A stretch of 64,000 nt of DNA, from positions 2,401,001-2,465,000 of the forward strand of contig JADJWA010000001.1 of the NCBI GenBank assembly GCA_016716605.1, written 5' to 3'. Positions 47,353-54,805 of this stretch are shown piece by piece. Positions within the stretch are counted from its first letter, which is position 1, and every line of letters begins with the position of its first letter. The translations under genes were made by a program, and so were the position numbers. The notes below the pieces were generated by a model that worked only from the letters and a program-made list of their open reading frames with translations, searched no databases and had not been told where the DNA came from. This DNA is from Flavobacteriales bacterium (GTDB lineage: Bacteria; Bacteroidota; Bacteroidia; Flavobacteriales_F; PHOS-HE28).

Positions 47353-48303
47353 ATGAAGCCGCGCATCACCAGCCTTTTCCGCATCCGATACCCGTTGGTG
47401 CAAGCGGGCATGATCTGGTGCTCCGGCTGGCGACTGGCCTCGGCGGTGAGCAATGCCGGAGGGCTTGGCTTGATCGGTGCCGGGAGCATGTACCCGGAAG
47501 TGCTCCGGGAGCACATCCGCAAGTGCAAAGCCGCCACCGCCAAGCCCTTCGGAGTGAACGTGCCGATGCTCTATCCGGACATCGAGAAGCACATGGCCAT
47601 CATCGCTGAAGAAGGGGTGCCCATCGTGTTCACCTCAGCCGGCAATCCGGCAACCTGGACCACATGGCTGAAAGAGCGGGGCATCAAGGTGGTGCATGTG
47701 GTGAGCAGCGTGAAGTTCGCTGTGAAGGCTGAGAAGGCCGGTGTTGATGCCGTGGTGGCCGAGGGCTTCGAGGCAGGCGGGCACAATGGCCGCGAGGAGA
47801 CCACCACCATGGTGCTGGTGCCCATGGTGCGCGATGCGATTGGCCTGCCCTTGGTTGCGGCAGGAGGCATCTGCGATGGGCGGAGCATGCTGGCCGCCAT
47901 GGCCTTGGGGGCTGAAGGTGTGCAGGTCGGAAGCCGATTCGTCTGCTCCGAGGAAAGTTCGGCGCATCAGGCGTTCAAGCAGCGCGTGGCTGATGCAGGT
48001 GAAGGCGACACGTTGCTCACGCTCAAGGAAATCACGCCCGTTAGGCTGCTGCGGAACGGTTTCTTCGAACAGGTTCAATCGGCTTACAAGCAGGGGGTTG
48101 GGTTCGAAGGATTGAAGCAATTGCTCGGGCGTGGTAGAGCGAAGAAGGGCATGTTCGAAGGTGATTTGTCTGAGGGCGAGTTGGAGATCGGCCAAGCAAG
48201 CGGCCGCTTCTCCGAGATCCTGCCTGCCGCAACCATATTAGGACGCATGTTGTCCGAATACGAACAGGCCCGTCAGCAATTGGCACCGATGCTTAACGGA
48301 TGA
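47353..48303 (+). CDS. NAD(P)H-dependent flavin oxidoreductase, nitronate monooxygenase / FabK-like
   Basis: A 316-residue TIM-barrel FMN enzyme. Blocks: RYPLVQAGMIWCSGWRLASAVSNAGGLGLIG (quoted in parts: QAGMIWCSG, NAGGLGLIG), FGVNVPML, VVAEGFEAGGHNGREETTTMVLVP (quoted in part: EGFEAGGHNG, where FabK and NMO relatives bind FMN and place the catalytic histidine), VAAGGICDGRSMLAAMALGAEGVQVGSRF (quoted in part: AAGGICDGR). It either oxidises nitronates or reduces enoyl-ACP; Bacteroidota use both kinds. Its stop overlaps the ATG of the next, T9SS-secreted protein (ATGA), an unexpected partner. Start at 47353 fits the family; an upstream in-frame start at 47317 would cross the promoter box. Confidence 0.85.
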   Translation: MKPRITSLFRIRYPLVQAGMIWCSGWRLASAVSNAGGLGLIGAGSMYPEVLREHIRKCKAATAKPFGVNVPMLYPDIEKHMAIIAEEGVPIVFTSAGNPATWTTWLKERGIKVVHVVSSVKFAVKAEKAGVDAVVAEGFEAGGHNGREETTTMVLVPMVRDAIGLPLVAAGGICDGRSMLAAMALGAEGVQVGSRFVCSEESSAHQAFKQRVADAGEGDTLLTLKEITPVRLLRNGFFEQVQSAYKQGVGFEGLKQLLGRGRAKKGMFEGDLSEGELEIGQASGRFSEILPAATILGRMLSEYEQARQQLAPMLNG

Positions 48304-50426
48304 TGCAGCACTGGCAACAAGGCTCCCCGGCTGAGCGTCTTATAGCCGTGAACCAATTGCGGCCGCTGGTCATCGTCGGGATCCTGCTCATGGGCAGCCT
48401 CCTTCTGCTTCCTGAGGCCGTTGCCCAAGCACCCGATCCACCAGCGCCGCGCTGCGCTTCGGTGAACATCAGCGGCGATGTGAACCTCTCATGGTCCATT
48501 CCTCCGGACCCCAACGGCACTTGCGGGCAATACCAGATCTGGCACGCCAACTCGCCTTTGGGGCCATTCGCCTTGCTAGCGAATGTGGCCTGCGGGACGA
48601 CCACCTATTTCCATGCAGGGGCAGGTGCCAATGCTGGCCCGCAGTTCTACTACATGGCTTCAGAGAGCAATGCGGTGCCGCCGGAGGTATCGGCCCCCAG
48701 CGACACCATCGCCACGCTCTTCCTGCAGGTCTTCCAGAGCACGCCATTGGGCAGCGCCAACCTCTCTTGGAATGCGCCATCGACCGCGAGCTCCGCAGCC
48801 ACCGATTTCACCATCTGGCTCGAGCACCCGATCGGCATCTGGACGCAGATCGCCACGGTTCCCACCACCGCATTCGCCTATCAATGGGTGGTGGATATCT
48901 GCGAGGATTCGCTCACCTTCCGTGTGGGGCTAGCCGATGCCAACGGCTGCGTTTCTTTCAGCAACCGCGATGGCGAGGTGTTCCGGGACGTCACGCCCCC
49001 TTCGGTCCCGGTGATCCAAGCCGTGAGCGTGGATAGCACCAGCGGACTGAGCAACATTACCTGGGGGGCCAGCCCGGAGCCCGACACCGATGGCTACATC
49101 ATCGTGTACAACGGAGCTGGCGGTGCGGTGATCATCGATACCGTCTTTGGGCAATTCAACAATAGCTACACCTGGCCAGACAGCTATCCGTTCGGCGGGC
49201 CGGAATCCTTCACCATCGCCTCGTTCGACACGTGCTTCTCGGGCACGCCGCCCAGCCCGAACACCAGCGCGACGGGAGCCTCGCACAGCACCATGTTCGC
49301 CCGTACCGAATACGACCGGTGCGCGGCCCGAACGCGGATCCTGTGGTCGCCATATGTGGGCTGGGCGCCGCAGAGCATCCAGATCCTGGCTCAATTCAAT
49401 GGCGGTGCTTGGGCGGTGCTGGCCAACCTGCCGGGTGAGGCCACCAGCTACCAGCACGAGGTGCAGCCGGGCAACACCTATTGCTACATCGTGAAGGCCA
49501 TCCAAGGACCAGGGCTACCCGGTTCGCTCAGCAACAAGACCTGCCGCTTCACGGAATACCCGCAACTGCCCGTCGGGAACTACATCCGCACGGTCACGGT
49601 CACCGCGCCGGATGCCATCACCGTGATAGACAGCGTGGACTTCAATGCGCAGGTTAGCGGTTACCGTCTGGAGCGCTCGGTGAATGGCGCGGCCTATGAG
49701 CAGGTGGCCGTGTTCCCGGCCACGGCAGGCCCGGTGATCACCTATACCGACGCGGGCGTGGACCCCTCGATCAACGGTTATCGCTACCGCATGCAGGTGC
49801 TCGACAGTTGCGGGCGGGCTTCGGTGGCCAGTAACCTCGGCGCGAACATCGTATTGAAAGCGGACCCTGGACTGGACGGCATCAACCGTCTCACTTGGAA
49901 CGGGTACATCCAGTGGGCGGGCGCGGTGGCGGGGTACTTGGTCCATCGCAGTGTTGACGACGGGCCATTTGAGCCGATCGCCAACCTGCCGAGCGACCCT
50001 TGGGAATTCGCCGACGACGTGAACGCCTACGCTTCGGAAACGGGGAACTTCTGCTACTACGTGGAGGCCATCGAGGCCGGCAACCCCTCAGGCATCAATG
50101 CTAATTCATCCAGCAACATTGCCTGCGCTTTCCAGCAGGAACTGATTTACATCCCGAACGCCTTCATCGTGGGCAGCCCCATTGAGGCGAACCGCGAGAT
50201 CAGGCCCATCATCGCATTCGGCGATGTGGCGGAATACCGCTTCCTGATCATCAATCGATGGAACCAAGTGATCTGGGAGACCGAGCAGGTCGAGGTAGGC
50301 TGGGATGGCGTGGTGGGCAGCCAGGTGATGCCTCAGGGCATGTATGCATACTACTGCAGTGTTCGCAACGGGGCGGGCCGCATGGTGGTGAAGCGCGGCA
50401 CCGTGCTGCTCCTGCGCGACGAATGA
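48300..50426 (+). CDS. secreted multi-Fn3-like protein with type B T9SS (gliding-motility) C-terminal domain
   Basis: A 708-residue exported protein. The signal peptide is internal (hydrophobic segment about 18-41, ending EAVAQ), so the N-terminus is long; a GTG start within the leader is possible. Body: about six fibronectin-III-like beta domains (about 50-600), each with the WxxP/NLSW ... YQI/YxxV ... type rhythm such as NLSWSIPPDPN and NITWGASPEPDTDGYIIVYNG (quoted in part). C-terminus (about 615-708): YIPNAF, EYRFLIINRWNQVIWETE, VGWDGVVG, MPQGMYAYYCSV, RGTVLLLRDE, the gliding-motility-associated type B sorting domain; the usual PNGDGxND segment is replaced by GSPIEANREIRP. It overlaps the FMN oxidoreductase gene by 4 bases. 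Confidence 0.83.
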   Translation: MMQHWQQGSPAERLIAVNQLRPLVIVGILLMGSLLLLPEAVAQAPDPPAPRCASVNISGDVNLSWSIPPDPNGTCGQYQIWHANSPLGPFALLANVACGTTTYFHAGAGANAGPQFYYMASESNAVPPEVSAPSDTIATLFLQVFQSTPLGSANLSWNAPSTASSAATDFTIWLEHPIGIWTQIATVPTTAFAYQWVVDICEDSLTFRVGLADANGCVSFSNRDGEVFRDVTPPSVPVIQAVSVDSTSGLSNITWGASPEPDTDGYIIVYNGAGGAVIIDTVFGQFNNSYTWPDSYPFGGPESFTIASFDTCFSGTPPSPNTSATGASHSTMFARTEYDRCAARTRILWSPYVGWAPQSIQILAQFNGGAWAVLANLPGEATSYQHEVQPGNTYCYIVKAIQGPGLPGSLSNKTCRFTEYPQLPVGNYIRTVTVTAPDAITVIDSVDFNAQVSGYRLERSVNGAAYEQVAVFPATAGPVITYTDAGVDPSINGYRYRMQVLDSCGRASVASNLGANIVLKADPGLDGINRLTWNGYIQWAGAVAGYLVHRSVDDGPFEPIANLPSDPWEFADDVNAYASETGNFCYYVEAIEAGNPSGINANSSSNIACAFQQELIYIPNAFIVGSPIEANREIRPIIAFGDVAEYRFLIINRWNQVIWETEQVEVGWDGVVGSQVMPQGMYAYYCSVRNGAGRMVVKRGTVLLLRDE

Positions 50427-50447
50427 TCGACCTTCGGCGCACCGATC

Positions 50448-50455
50448 TACCTTTG
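50448..50455 (+). promoter_or_regulatory. perfect -7 box TACCTTTG of guaB
   Basis: TACCTTTG ends three bases before the ATG at 50459. The first base of the codon would be close to +1, so guaB mRNA is predicted to be leaderless. Confidence 0.6.
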
Positions 50456-50458
50456 TGC

Positions 50459-51988
50459 ATGGAACGATCGGCAACCTCAGCGCCCGCAACGGGCGTTCGC
50501 CCGCTGCCAGCCAACGGCAAGCTGCCCCAAGACAAGTTCACCGGCGAGGGCCTCACCTACGACGATGTGCTCTTGGTGCCCGCGTACAGCGAGGTGCTGC
50601 CGCGCGACGTGGACGTCCGTTCGCACTTCTCACGCAATATCCGCCTCAATGTGCCCGTGGTCTCCGCCGCCATGGACACGGTGACCGGCGCTGAGCTGGC
50701 CATTGCCATCGCCCAGCAGGGTGGCATCGGCGTGATCCACAAGAACCAGCCTGTCGCCGAGCAGGCAGCCGAAGTGCGCCGCGTGAAGCGCAGCGAGAGC
50801 GGGATGATCCTCGACCCGGTGAAGCTCAGCCGCGTTGCGACCGTGGGCGATGCGCTGCGCTTGATGGCCGAGAATCGGATCGGCGGCATACCCGTGGTCG
50901 ATGAGGCCAATCTCCTTGTCGGCATCGTCACCAACCGCGACCTGCGCTTCGAGAAGAAGATGGCCCGGCCCGTGGCAGAGGTGATGACTTCCGAGAACAT
51001 CATCAAGGCCAAGCCGGATACCACCATGGCGCAAGCCGAGGACGTGCTTCAGAGCCACAAGATCGAGAAGCTGCCCGTTGTGGATCTCGCTGGCAAGCTC
51101 GTGGGCCTGATCACCTACAAGGATATCCTGAAATTGAAGCAGCATCCGCATGCGTGCAAGGACCGCTTGGGCAGATTGCGCGTGGCCGCCGCCATTGGCA
51201 TCGCCGCCGACACCATGGACCGCGCGAAGGCGCTTGTTGATGCCGGGGTGGATGCACTGGTGATTGATACCGCCCACGGACACACCAAGGGGGTGATGAG
51301 CATGGTGAAGCAGGTGAAGGCTGCATTCCCCAGCGTCGATGTGGTGGCTGGCAACATCGCAACGGCGGAAGCCGCGCGCGCGCTGGTAGAGGCCGGCGCC
51401 GATGCGGTGAAGGTGGGCATTGGCCCAGGGAGCATCTGCACCACGCGCGTGATCGCCGGCGTGGGCGTGCCGCAGCTCTCAGCCGTGCTTGATTGTGCCA
51501 GCGCAATCGAGCACACCGGCGTTCCGGTCATCGCCGATGGCGGAATCCGCTACACCGGTGATATAGTGAAAGCCCTGGCCGCTGGTGCCGGTACCGTGAT
51601 GGTGGGCAGCATGTTCGCGGGCGTGGAGGAGAGCCCCGGTGAGACGATCATCTATGAGGGGCGCCGCTTCAAGGCGTACCGTGGCATGGGCAGCATCGAG
51701 GCCATGCAGCAGGGCAGCAAGGACCGCTACTTCCAGGACATGGAGGACGACATCAAGAAGCTGGTGCCCGAAGGCATCTCTGGCCGGGTGCCATACAAAG
51801 GCAAGCTCGCCGAGGTGGTGCATCAACTCGTGGGCGGGCTGCGAGCGGGCATGGGCTATTGCGGTGCGCCGGACATGGCCGCCCTGAAGCATGCCCGGTT
51901 CATCCGCATCACCTCGGCCGGGGTGAAGGAGAGCCATCCGCACGACGTGTACATCACGCGGGAGGCCCCGAATTACAGTCATCTCTAG
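50459..51988 (+). CDS. guaB: IMP dehydrogenase
   Basis: A 509-residue enzyme that oxidises IMP to XMP with NAD, the committed step of GMP synthesis. The catalytic cysteine is C327 in GIGPGSICTTR (320-330). Two CBS domains (about 115-230) are inserted in the barrel as usual (IGGIPVVDE, KIEKLPVVDLAGKLVGLITYKD quoted in part). Other blocks: TYDDVLLVPAYSEVLP (33-48), DGGIRYTGDIVKALAAGA (quoted in part) and GYCGAPDMAAL. An unusual N-terminal extension of about 25 Ser/Pro-rich residues precedes the domain. The start at 50459 follows a perfect promoter box. It is not coupled to guaA here. Confidence 0.95.
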   Translation: MERSATSAPATGVRPLPANGKLPQDKFTGEGLTYDDVLLVPAYSEVLPRDVDVRSHFSRNIRLNVPVVSAAMDTVTGAELAIAIAQQGGIGVIHKNQPVAEQAAEVRRVKRSESGMILDPVKLSRVATVGDALRLMAENRIGGIPVVDEANLLVGIVTNRDLRFEKKMARPVAEVMTSENIIKAKPDTTMAQAEDVLQSHKIEKLPVVDLAGKLVGLITYKDILKLKQHPHACKDRLGRLRVAAAIGIAADTMDRAKALVDAGVDALVIDTAHGHTKGVMSMVKQVKAAFPSVDVVAGNIATAEAARALVEAGADAVKVGIGPGSICTTRVIAGVGVPQLSAVLDCASAIEHTGVPVIADGGIRYTGDIVKALAAGAGTVMVGSMFAGVEESPGETIIYEGRRFKAYRGMGSIEAMQQGSKDRYFQDMEDDIKKLVPEGISGRVPYKGKLAEVVHQLVGGLRAGMGYCGAPDMAALKHARFIRITSAGVKESHPHDVYITREAPNYSHL

Positions 51989-52064
51989 TTCGCGCGTCGA
52001 GCCTAACACGGAGCCCTTCAAAACTCTGTGTGAAGCCAACGTTAATTGTTGGTGAACTAAATGG

Positions 52065-52072
52065 TACCTTTG
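52065..52072 (+). promoter_or_regulatory. -33/-7 promoter (TTG ... TACCTTTG)
   Basis: TACCTTTG is a perfect -7 match, 30 bases before the ATG at 52103, with a TTG in TTAATTGTT about 19 bases upstream acting as a possible -33 element. It is one of the best promoter candidates in the window. Confidence 0.62.
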
Positions 52073-52102
52073 GGCGTACCAAGGGGCATCAATCCGTTCA
52101 CC

Positions 52103-52504
52103 ATGCGCTGCATCACCATCCTTTCAGCCTTGCTCTTGACCGCATCGCTATTCGGGCAGCGCACGGAGTTGCTCCAACAGGAGCGTTATCCTGATGGCAC
52201 GTTGCAAGCCACGCGCTACCGGGAGGGCGACCGCATCCGTTTCATCACCTACCACGAGAACGGCCGGGTGAAGGAGATGGGCTGTTTCAGGAAAGGGCGG
52301 CGCGATGGTGCTTGGAAGCAATTCAGTGATTCGGGGGCCTTGCTGGCAGCGGCGACATTCCGGAACGGGCTGCGCCAAGGCGTATGGGAGTTCCGCAATG
52401 CGAGCAACACCGTGCTGTGCCGCTTGGTTTATAGCGAAGGCTTGATCCAGCGCGGTGAGCAGTTCGATGATTCGGGCGAGCTGGTGGCGATGCGCGAGTA
52501 CTGA
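52103..52504 (+). CDS. YwqK-like MORN-repeat protein, exported
   Basis: A 133-residue protein with a signal peptide (1-20, ending LFGQ). The mature part has MORN-like/YwqK repeats: ERYPDGTLQATRYREGDRIRFITYHENGRVKEMGCFRKGRRDGAWKQFSDSGAL (read as NGR-x-KEMGxFRKGxRDGxWxxFxDxGxL units). Families named antitoxin component YwqK share these repeats, but here no toxin gene is adjacent and the signal peptide points to the envelope, so toxin-antitoxin activity is unlikely. Start set at the ATG that opens the signal peptide; an upstream ATG at 52061 overlaps the promoter box. A terminator follows. Confidence 0.72.
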   Translation: MRCITILSALLLTASLFGQRTELLQQERYPDGTLQATRYREGDRIRFITYHENGRVKEMGCFRKGRRDGAWKQFSDSGALLAAATFRNGLRQGVWEFRNASNTVLCRLVYSEGLIQRGEQFDDSGELVAMREY

Positions 52505-52526
52505 AACGGTTCTTGACCCAATGGAT

Positions 52527-52556
52527 GAAGGCGCCACATCGGGCGCCTTCTTCGTT
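52527..52556. terminator. terminator between YwqK-like and GldL-like genes
   Basis: Nine-bp stem GAAGGCGCC / GGCGCCTTC with loop ACATCG, followed by TTCGTT on the plus strand. It lies between two convergent genes. Confidence 0.7.
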
Positions 52557-52561
52557 GCTGC

Positions 52562-52759
52562 TCAGCGATCCAGGAATTCCTTCGCGCCAGGATAGGTGAA
52601 GACTTTGTACATGAGTACGAGCACTGCGATGGTCTGCAAGAGCGAGGCTCCGTTGAGCAATGCTTCTGCATAGGGCCAATGCATGACCCTGATCGTGGCG
52701 CCGATGATGGTGAGGGCAAGGCCGAAGAGGAAGAGAACGATGGCCCCGCGCGCGGTCAT
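52562..52759 (-). CDS. 65-residue two-helix membrane protein similar to the GldL N-terminus
   Basis: A 65-residue protein with two transmembrane helices (about 4-24 and 35-53). The loop and helix pattern IIGATIRVMHWPYAEALLNGA (quoted in part: IGATIRVMHWPYAEALL) resembles the N-terminal membrane part of GldL, the T9SS/gliding motor subunit, which has a similar KILHWPGA-like sequence. It lacks the long C-terminal cytoplasmic and periplasmic portion of GldL. It overlaps the preceding VOC gene by four bases (ATGA) and thus shares its transcript. Function unknown; a motor role is not implied by similarity this short. Confidence 0.65.
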   Translation of the reverse strand: MTARGAIVLFLFGLALTIIGATIRVMHWPYAEALLNGASLLQTIAVLVLMYKVFTYPGAKEFLDR

Positions 52760-53172
52760 GACCTGCGGAAGAGGTCCCCGACGTCCTCAAACGCCTTGAA
52801 TTCAATCGCGTGCCCATCGGGGTCCTCGATGAACATGCTGCGCTGCTCGCCCACTTCGTCCTTCATCACCGTGCGCGGCTCGATGAAGAAGGGGTGGCCC
52901 AGCTTCTTGAGCTTGTCGCGCAGCTTCTTCCAGTCAGCCATGGTGAGCACGACGCCCCAGTGGTCGCTCGGCACATTCGATTCTGGATTGTAGATGCGCG
53001 CGGTCCGGTAGGTCACCGGGACTTCCTGGATGGTGAGCTGGTGGCCGAAGAAGTCGAAGTCCACCCAGGTCTTGGCGCTGCGCCCTTCTTTCAGGCCCAG
53101 GAACTTCCCGTAGAAGGCTTTGGCGCGTTTCAGGTCGGTGGTGGCGAAGGCCAGGTGGAAGGTTCCGGTCAT
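52756..53172 (-). CDS. VOC family protein (glyoxalase/dioxygenase fold)
   Basis: A 138-residue protein of the vicinal-oxygen-chelate fold: two beta-alpha-beta-beta-beta units. Possible metal ligands are H6 (FHLAFATTDL), H in SDHWGVVL and Glu in EDPDGHAIEFKAF near the C-terminus (about 117-129). The layout FYGKFLGLKEGR and FIEDPDGHAIEF is diagnostic for the superfamily, but the reaction cannot be assigned. The start MTGTFHLAF is chosen because it begins the first strand; an upstream ATG at 53244 would add an unlikely leader. Coupled to the two-helix membrane protein. Confidence 0.83.
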   Translation of the reverse strand: MTGTFHLAFATTDLKRAKAFYGKFLGLKEGRSAKTWVDFDFFGHQLTIQEVPVTYRTARIYNPESNVPSDHWGVVLTMADWKKLRDKLKKLGHPFFIEPRTVMKDEVGEQRSMFIEDPDGHAIEFKAFEDVGDLFRRS

Positions 53173-53256
53173 GGTGGTGCGGATCGGTCCGAAAGTAAAC
53201 AGGCCTTGGTTCCGGGTGGAGCCAAGGCCTGTTGTCAGCGCCACAAGGGGTGGCTG

Positions 53257-53670
53257 TCAATCATCGTCCTCTTCGTCTTCGTCATTTCCACCGGCATCTT
53301 CATCATCCTCATCATCGTCCTCATCATCGCCGTCCAGTTCATCATCCTCTTCGGAGTCGTCATCGCCGCCCAGATCGTCGGACCCTTCGGCGCCTTCGCT
53401 GTCAAGGCCCTCACCATCGGCATCGTCCGGGCCGGACGGGCTATCGCTGTCCTGATCCAGGAACTCATCGATCTCCGCGCGGCTCTCCGCGTTGATCTTG
53501 ATCAGGTACATGGCTTCAGGCGTGCGCAGTTCGATCACGCGCAGCATCTCGCCTTTGGCGGTGGGGATGGTCTTGATGTGCGAGCTATCGATCCCGTCAG
53601 GATATTGTTCCTGCAAGGTCTCCTTGAGCTCGTCGGTCAAGGTGTTGAAGGAGCGGATCAGGCGCTGCAT
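53257..53670 (-). CDS. small protein with very acidic C-terminal tail, coupled to DHS-like gene
   Basis: A 137-residue protein. The N-terminal part (1-72) is a compact alpha/beta domain (MQRLIRSFNTLTDELKETL, IKTIPTAKGEMLRVIELRTPEAMYLIKI quoted in part). Residues about 73-137 are almost only Asp, Glu, Gly and Ser, with long runs of DD, DE and EDD. The tail is low complexity but maintained in frame, so it is probably a flexible polyanion for binding cations, basic proteins or acting as a nucleic-acid mimic. It starts six bases after the deoxyhypusine-synthase-like gene, implying a shared message. The family is not recognised by name. Confidence 0.75.
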   Translation of the reverse strand: MQRLIRSFNTLTDELKETLQEQYPDGIDSSHIKTIPTAKGEMLRVIELRTPEAMYLIKINAESRAEIDEFLDQDSDSPSGPDDADGEGLDSEGAEGSDDLGGDDDSEEDDELDGDDEDDDEDDEDAGGNDEDEEDDD

Positions 53671-53676
53671 GGGTGC

Positions 53677-54702
53677 TTACATGTCGAGGACGTAGGCGAA
53701 GATCAGGGGCGCCACAATAGTAGCATCGCTCTCGATGATGTGCTTCGGGGTGTCGGTGTCGAGCTTTCCCCAGGTGATCTTCTCGTTGGGCACGGCCCCG
53801 CTGTAGCTGCCGTAGCTGGTGGTGCTGTCGCTGATCTGGCAGAAGTAGCTCCAGAAGGGGATGTGCTCGCGCTGCAGGTCCTGATGCAGCATGGGCACCA
53901 CGCAGATGGGGAAATCGCCGGCGATGCCCCCGCCGATCTGGAAGAAACCGATGCCGTCCGTGCCGCAATTGGCCGTGTACCATTCGGCCAGGAACATCAT
54001 GTACTCGATCCCGCTCTTCATCATCTGCGGCTTGCAATCACCGGTCAGGCAATGGCCGGCGAAGATGTTGCCCAAGGTGCTGTCCTCCCAGCCGGGGCAG
54101 ATGATGGGCAGGTTGCGTTCAGCAGCCGCCACCATCCAGCTGTCCTTCGGGTCGATCTGGTAGTACTGCTGGAGCACGCCGCTCTTGATCATGGCGTAGA
54201 AGTACTCGTGCGGGAAGCGGCGGTTGCCGCTCTTGTCGTCGGCGGTCCATAGGTCGAGCACGTGCTTCTCGAGCCGGCGGAAGGCCTCATGCTCGGGGAT
54301 GCAGGTGTCCGTGACGCGGTTCATGCCGCGGTCGAGCAAGGCGCGCTCCTGCTCCGGGGTGAGGTCGCGGTAATTGGGGATGCGCTCGTAGTGGTCGTGC
54401 GCCACCAGGTTCATCACATCCTCCTCGAGGTTCGCGCCGGTGCAGCTTATGATGTCGACCTTGCCCTGGCGGATCATCTCCGCGAGGATCTTGCCCAACT
54501 CGCCGGTGCTCATGGCGCCTGCGAGGGTGATCATCATCTTCCGGCCCTTGCCCAGGTGCTCCTTGTAGCCCTTGGCGGCATCCACCAGCGCGGCGGCATT
54601 GAAGTGCAGGAAGTGCTTCTCGATGAAGGCCGAAACGGGCCGGTGCTCAGCGGCGCCCGCCGCCAGGGTTGGGGCGGGCTTGGCGAGTGGCTGCGTGCTC
54701 AT
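53677..54702 (-). CDS. deoxyhypusine synthase family protein
   Basis: A 341-residue homologue of deoxyhypusine / homospermidine synthase, enzymes that transfer aminobutyl from spermidine with NAD. Landmarks: ITLAGAMSTGELG (58-70), IISCTGANLEEDV, CPGWEDSTLGNIFAGH (202-217), GTDGIGFFQIGGGIAGDFPIC (247-267, quoted in part: QIGGGIAGD) and GAVPNEKITWGKL (302-314). In characterised enzymes the GGG is followed closely by the imine-forming lysine (as in GGGxxKHH); here the corresponding positions are A261-G262-D263. So the substrate or chemistry must differ, probably a bacterial DHS-like subfamily. The start at 54702 fits the family and follows a TATCTTCG box. Coupled to the acidic-tail gene. Confidence 0.8.
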   Translation of the reverse strand: MSTQPLAKPAPTLAAGAAEHRPVSAFIEKHFLHFNAAALVDAAKGYKEHLGKGRKMMITLAGAMSTGELGKILAEMIRQGKVDIISCTGANLEEDVMNLVAHDHYERIPNYRDLTPEQERALLDRGMNRVTDTCIPEHEAFRRLEKHVLDLWTADDKSGNRRFPHEYFYAMIKSGVLQQYYQIDPKDSWMVAAAERNLPIICPGWEDSTLGNIFAGHCLTGDCKPQMMKSGIEYMMFLAEWYTANCGTDGIGFFQIGGGIAGDFPICVVPMLHQDLQREHIPFWSYFCQISDSTTSYGSYSGAVPNEKITWGKLDTDTPKHIIESDATIVAPLIFAYVLDM

Positions 54703-54730
54703 GTGATTCGCGTGGCGGTATTGAAGGGGC

Positions 54731-54738
54731 CGAAGATA
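54731..54738 (-). promoter_or_regulatory. -7 box TATCTTCG of the DHS-like operon
   Basis: Minus-strand TATCTTCG, 28 bases before the ATG at 54702. Confidence 0.5.
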
Positions 54739-54793
54739 GAAGCGCGGATGTTCGGCAAAAGCGCCGCCATCACCCGATCGCGCGCGCACCGGT

Positions 54794-54801
54794 TAGCTTC
54801 G
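54794..54801 (+). promoter_or_regulatory. -7 box TAGCTTCG of recF
   Basis: TAGCTTCG ends four bases before the ATG at 54806. It predicts a leaderless recF message. Confidence 0.5.
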
Positions 54802-54805
54802 CCGC

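Noticed and set aside
52006..52031. Imperfect hairpin ACACGGAG / CTCTGTGT after guaB
   Set aside because: Eight pairs with one G-T and a 10-base loop, no T tract; possibly a terminator but not strong enough.
52103..52504. Reading the YwqK-like protein as the antitoxin of a toxin-antitoxin pair
   Set aside because: No toxin gene is adjacent, the protein has a signal peptide, and the YwqK label in databases rests on weak repeats.
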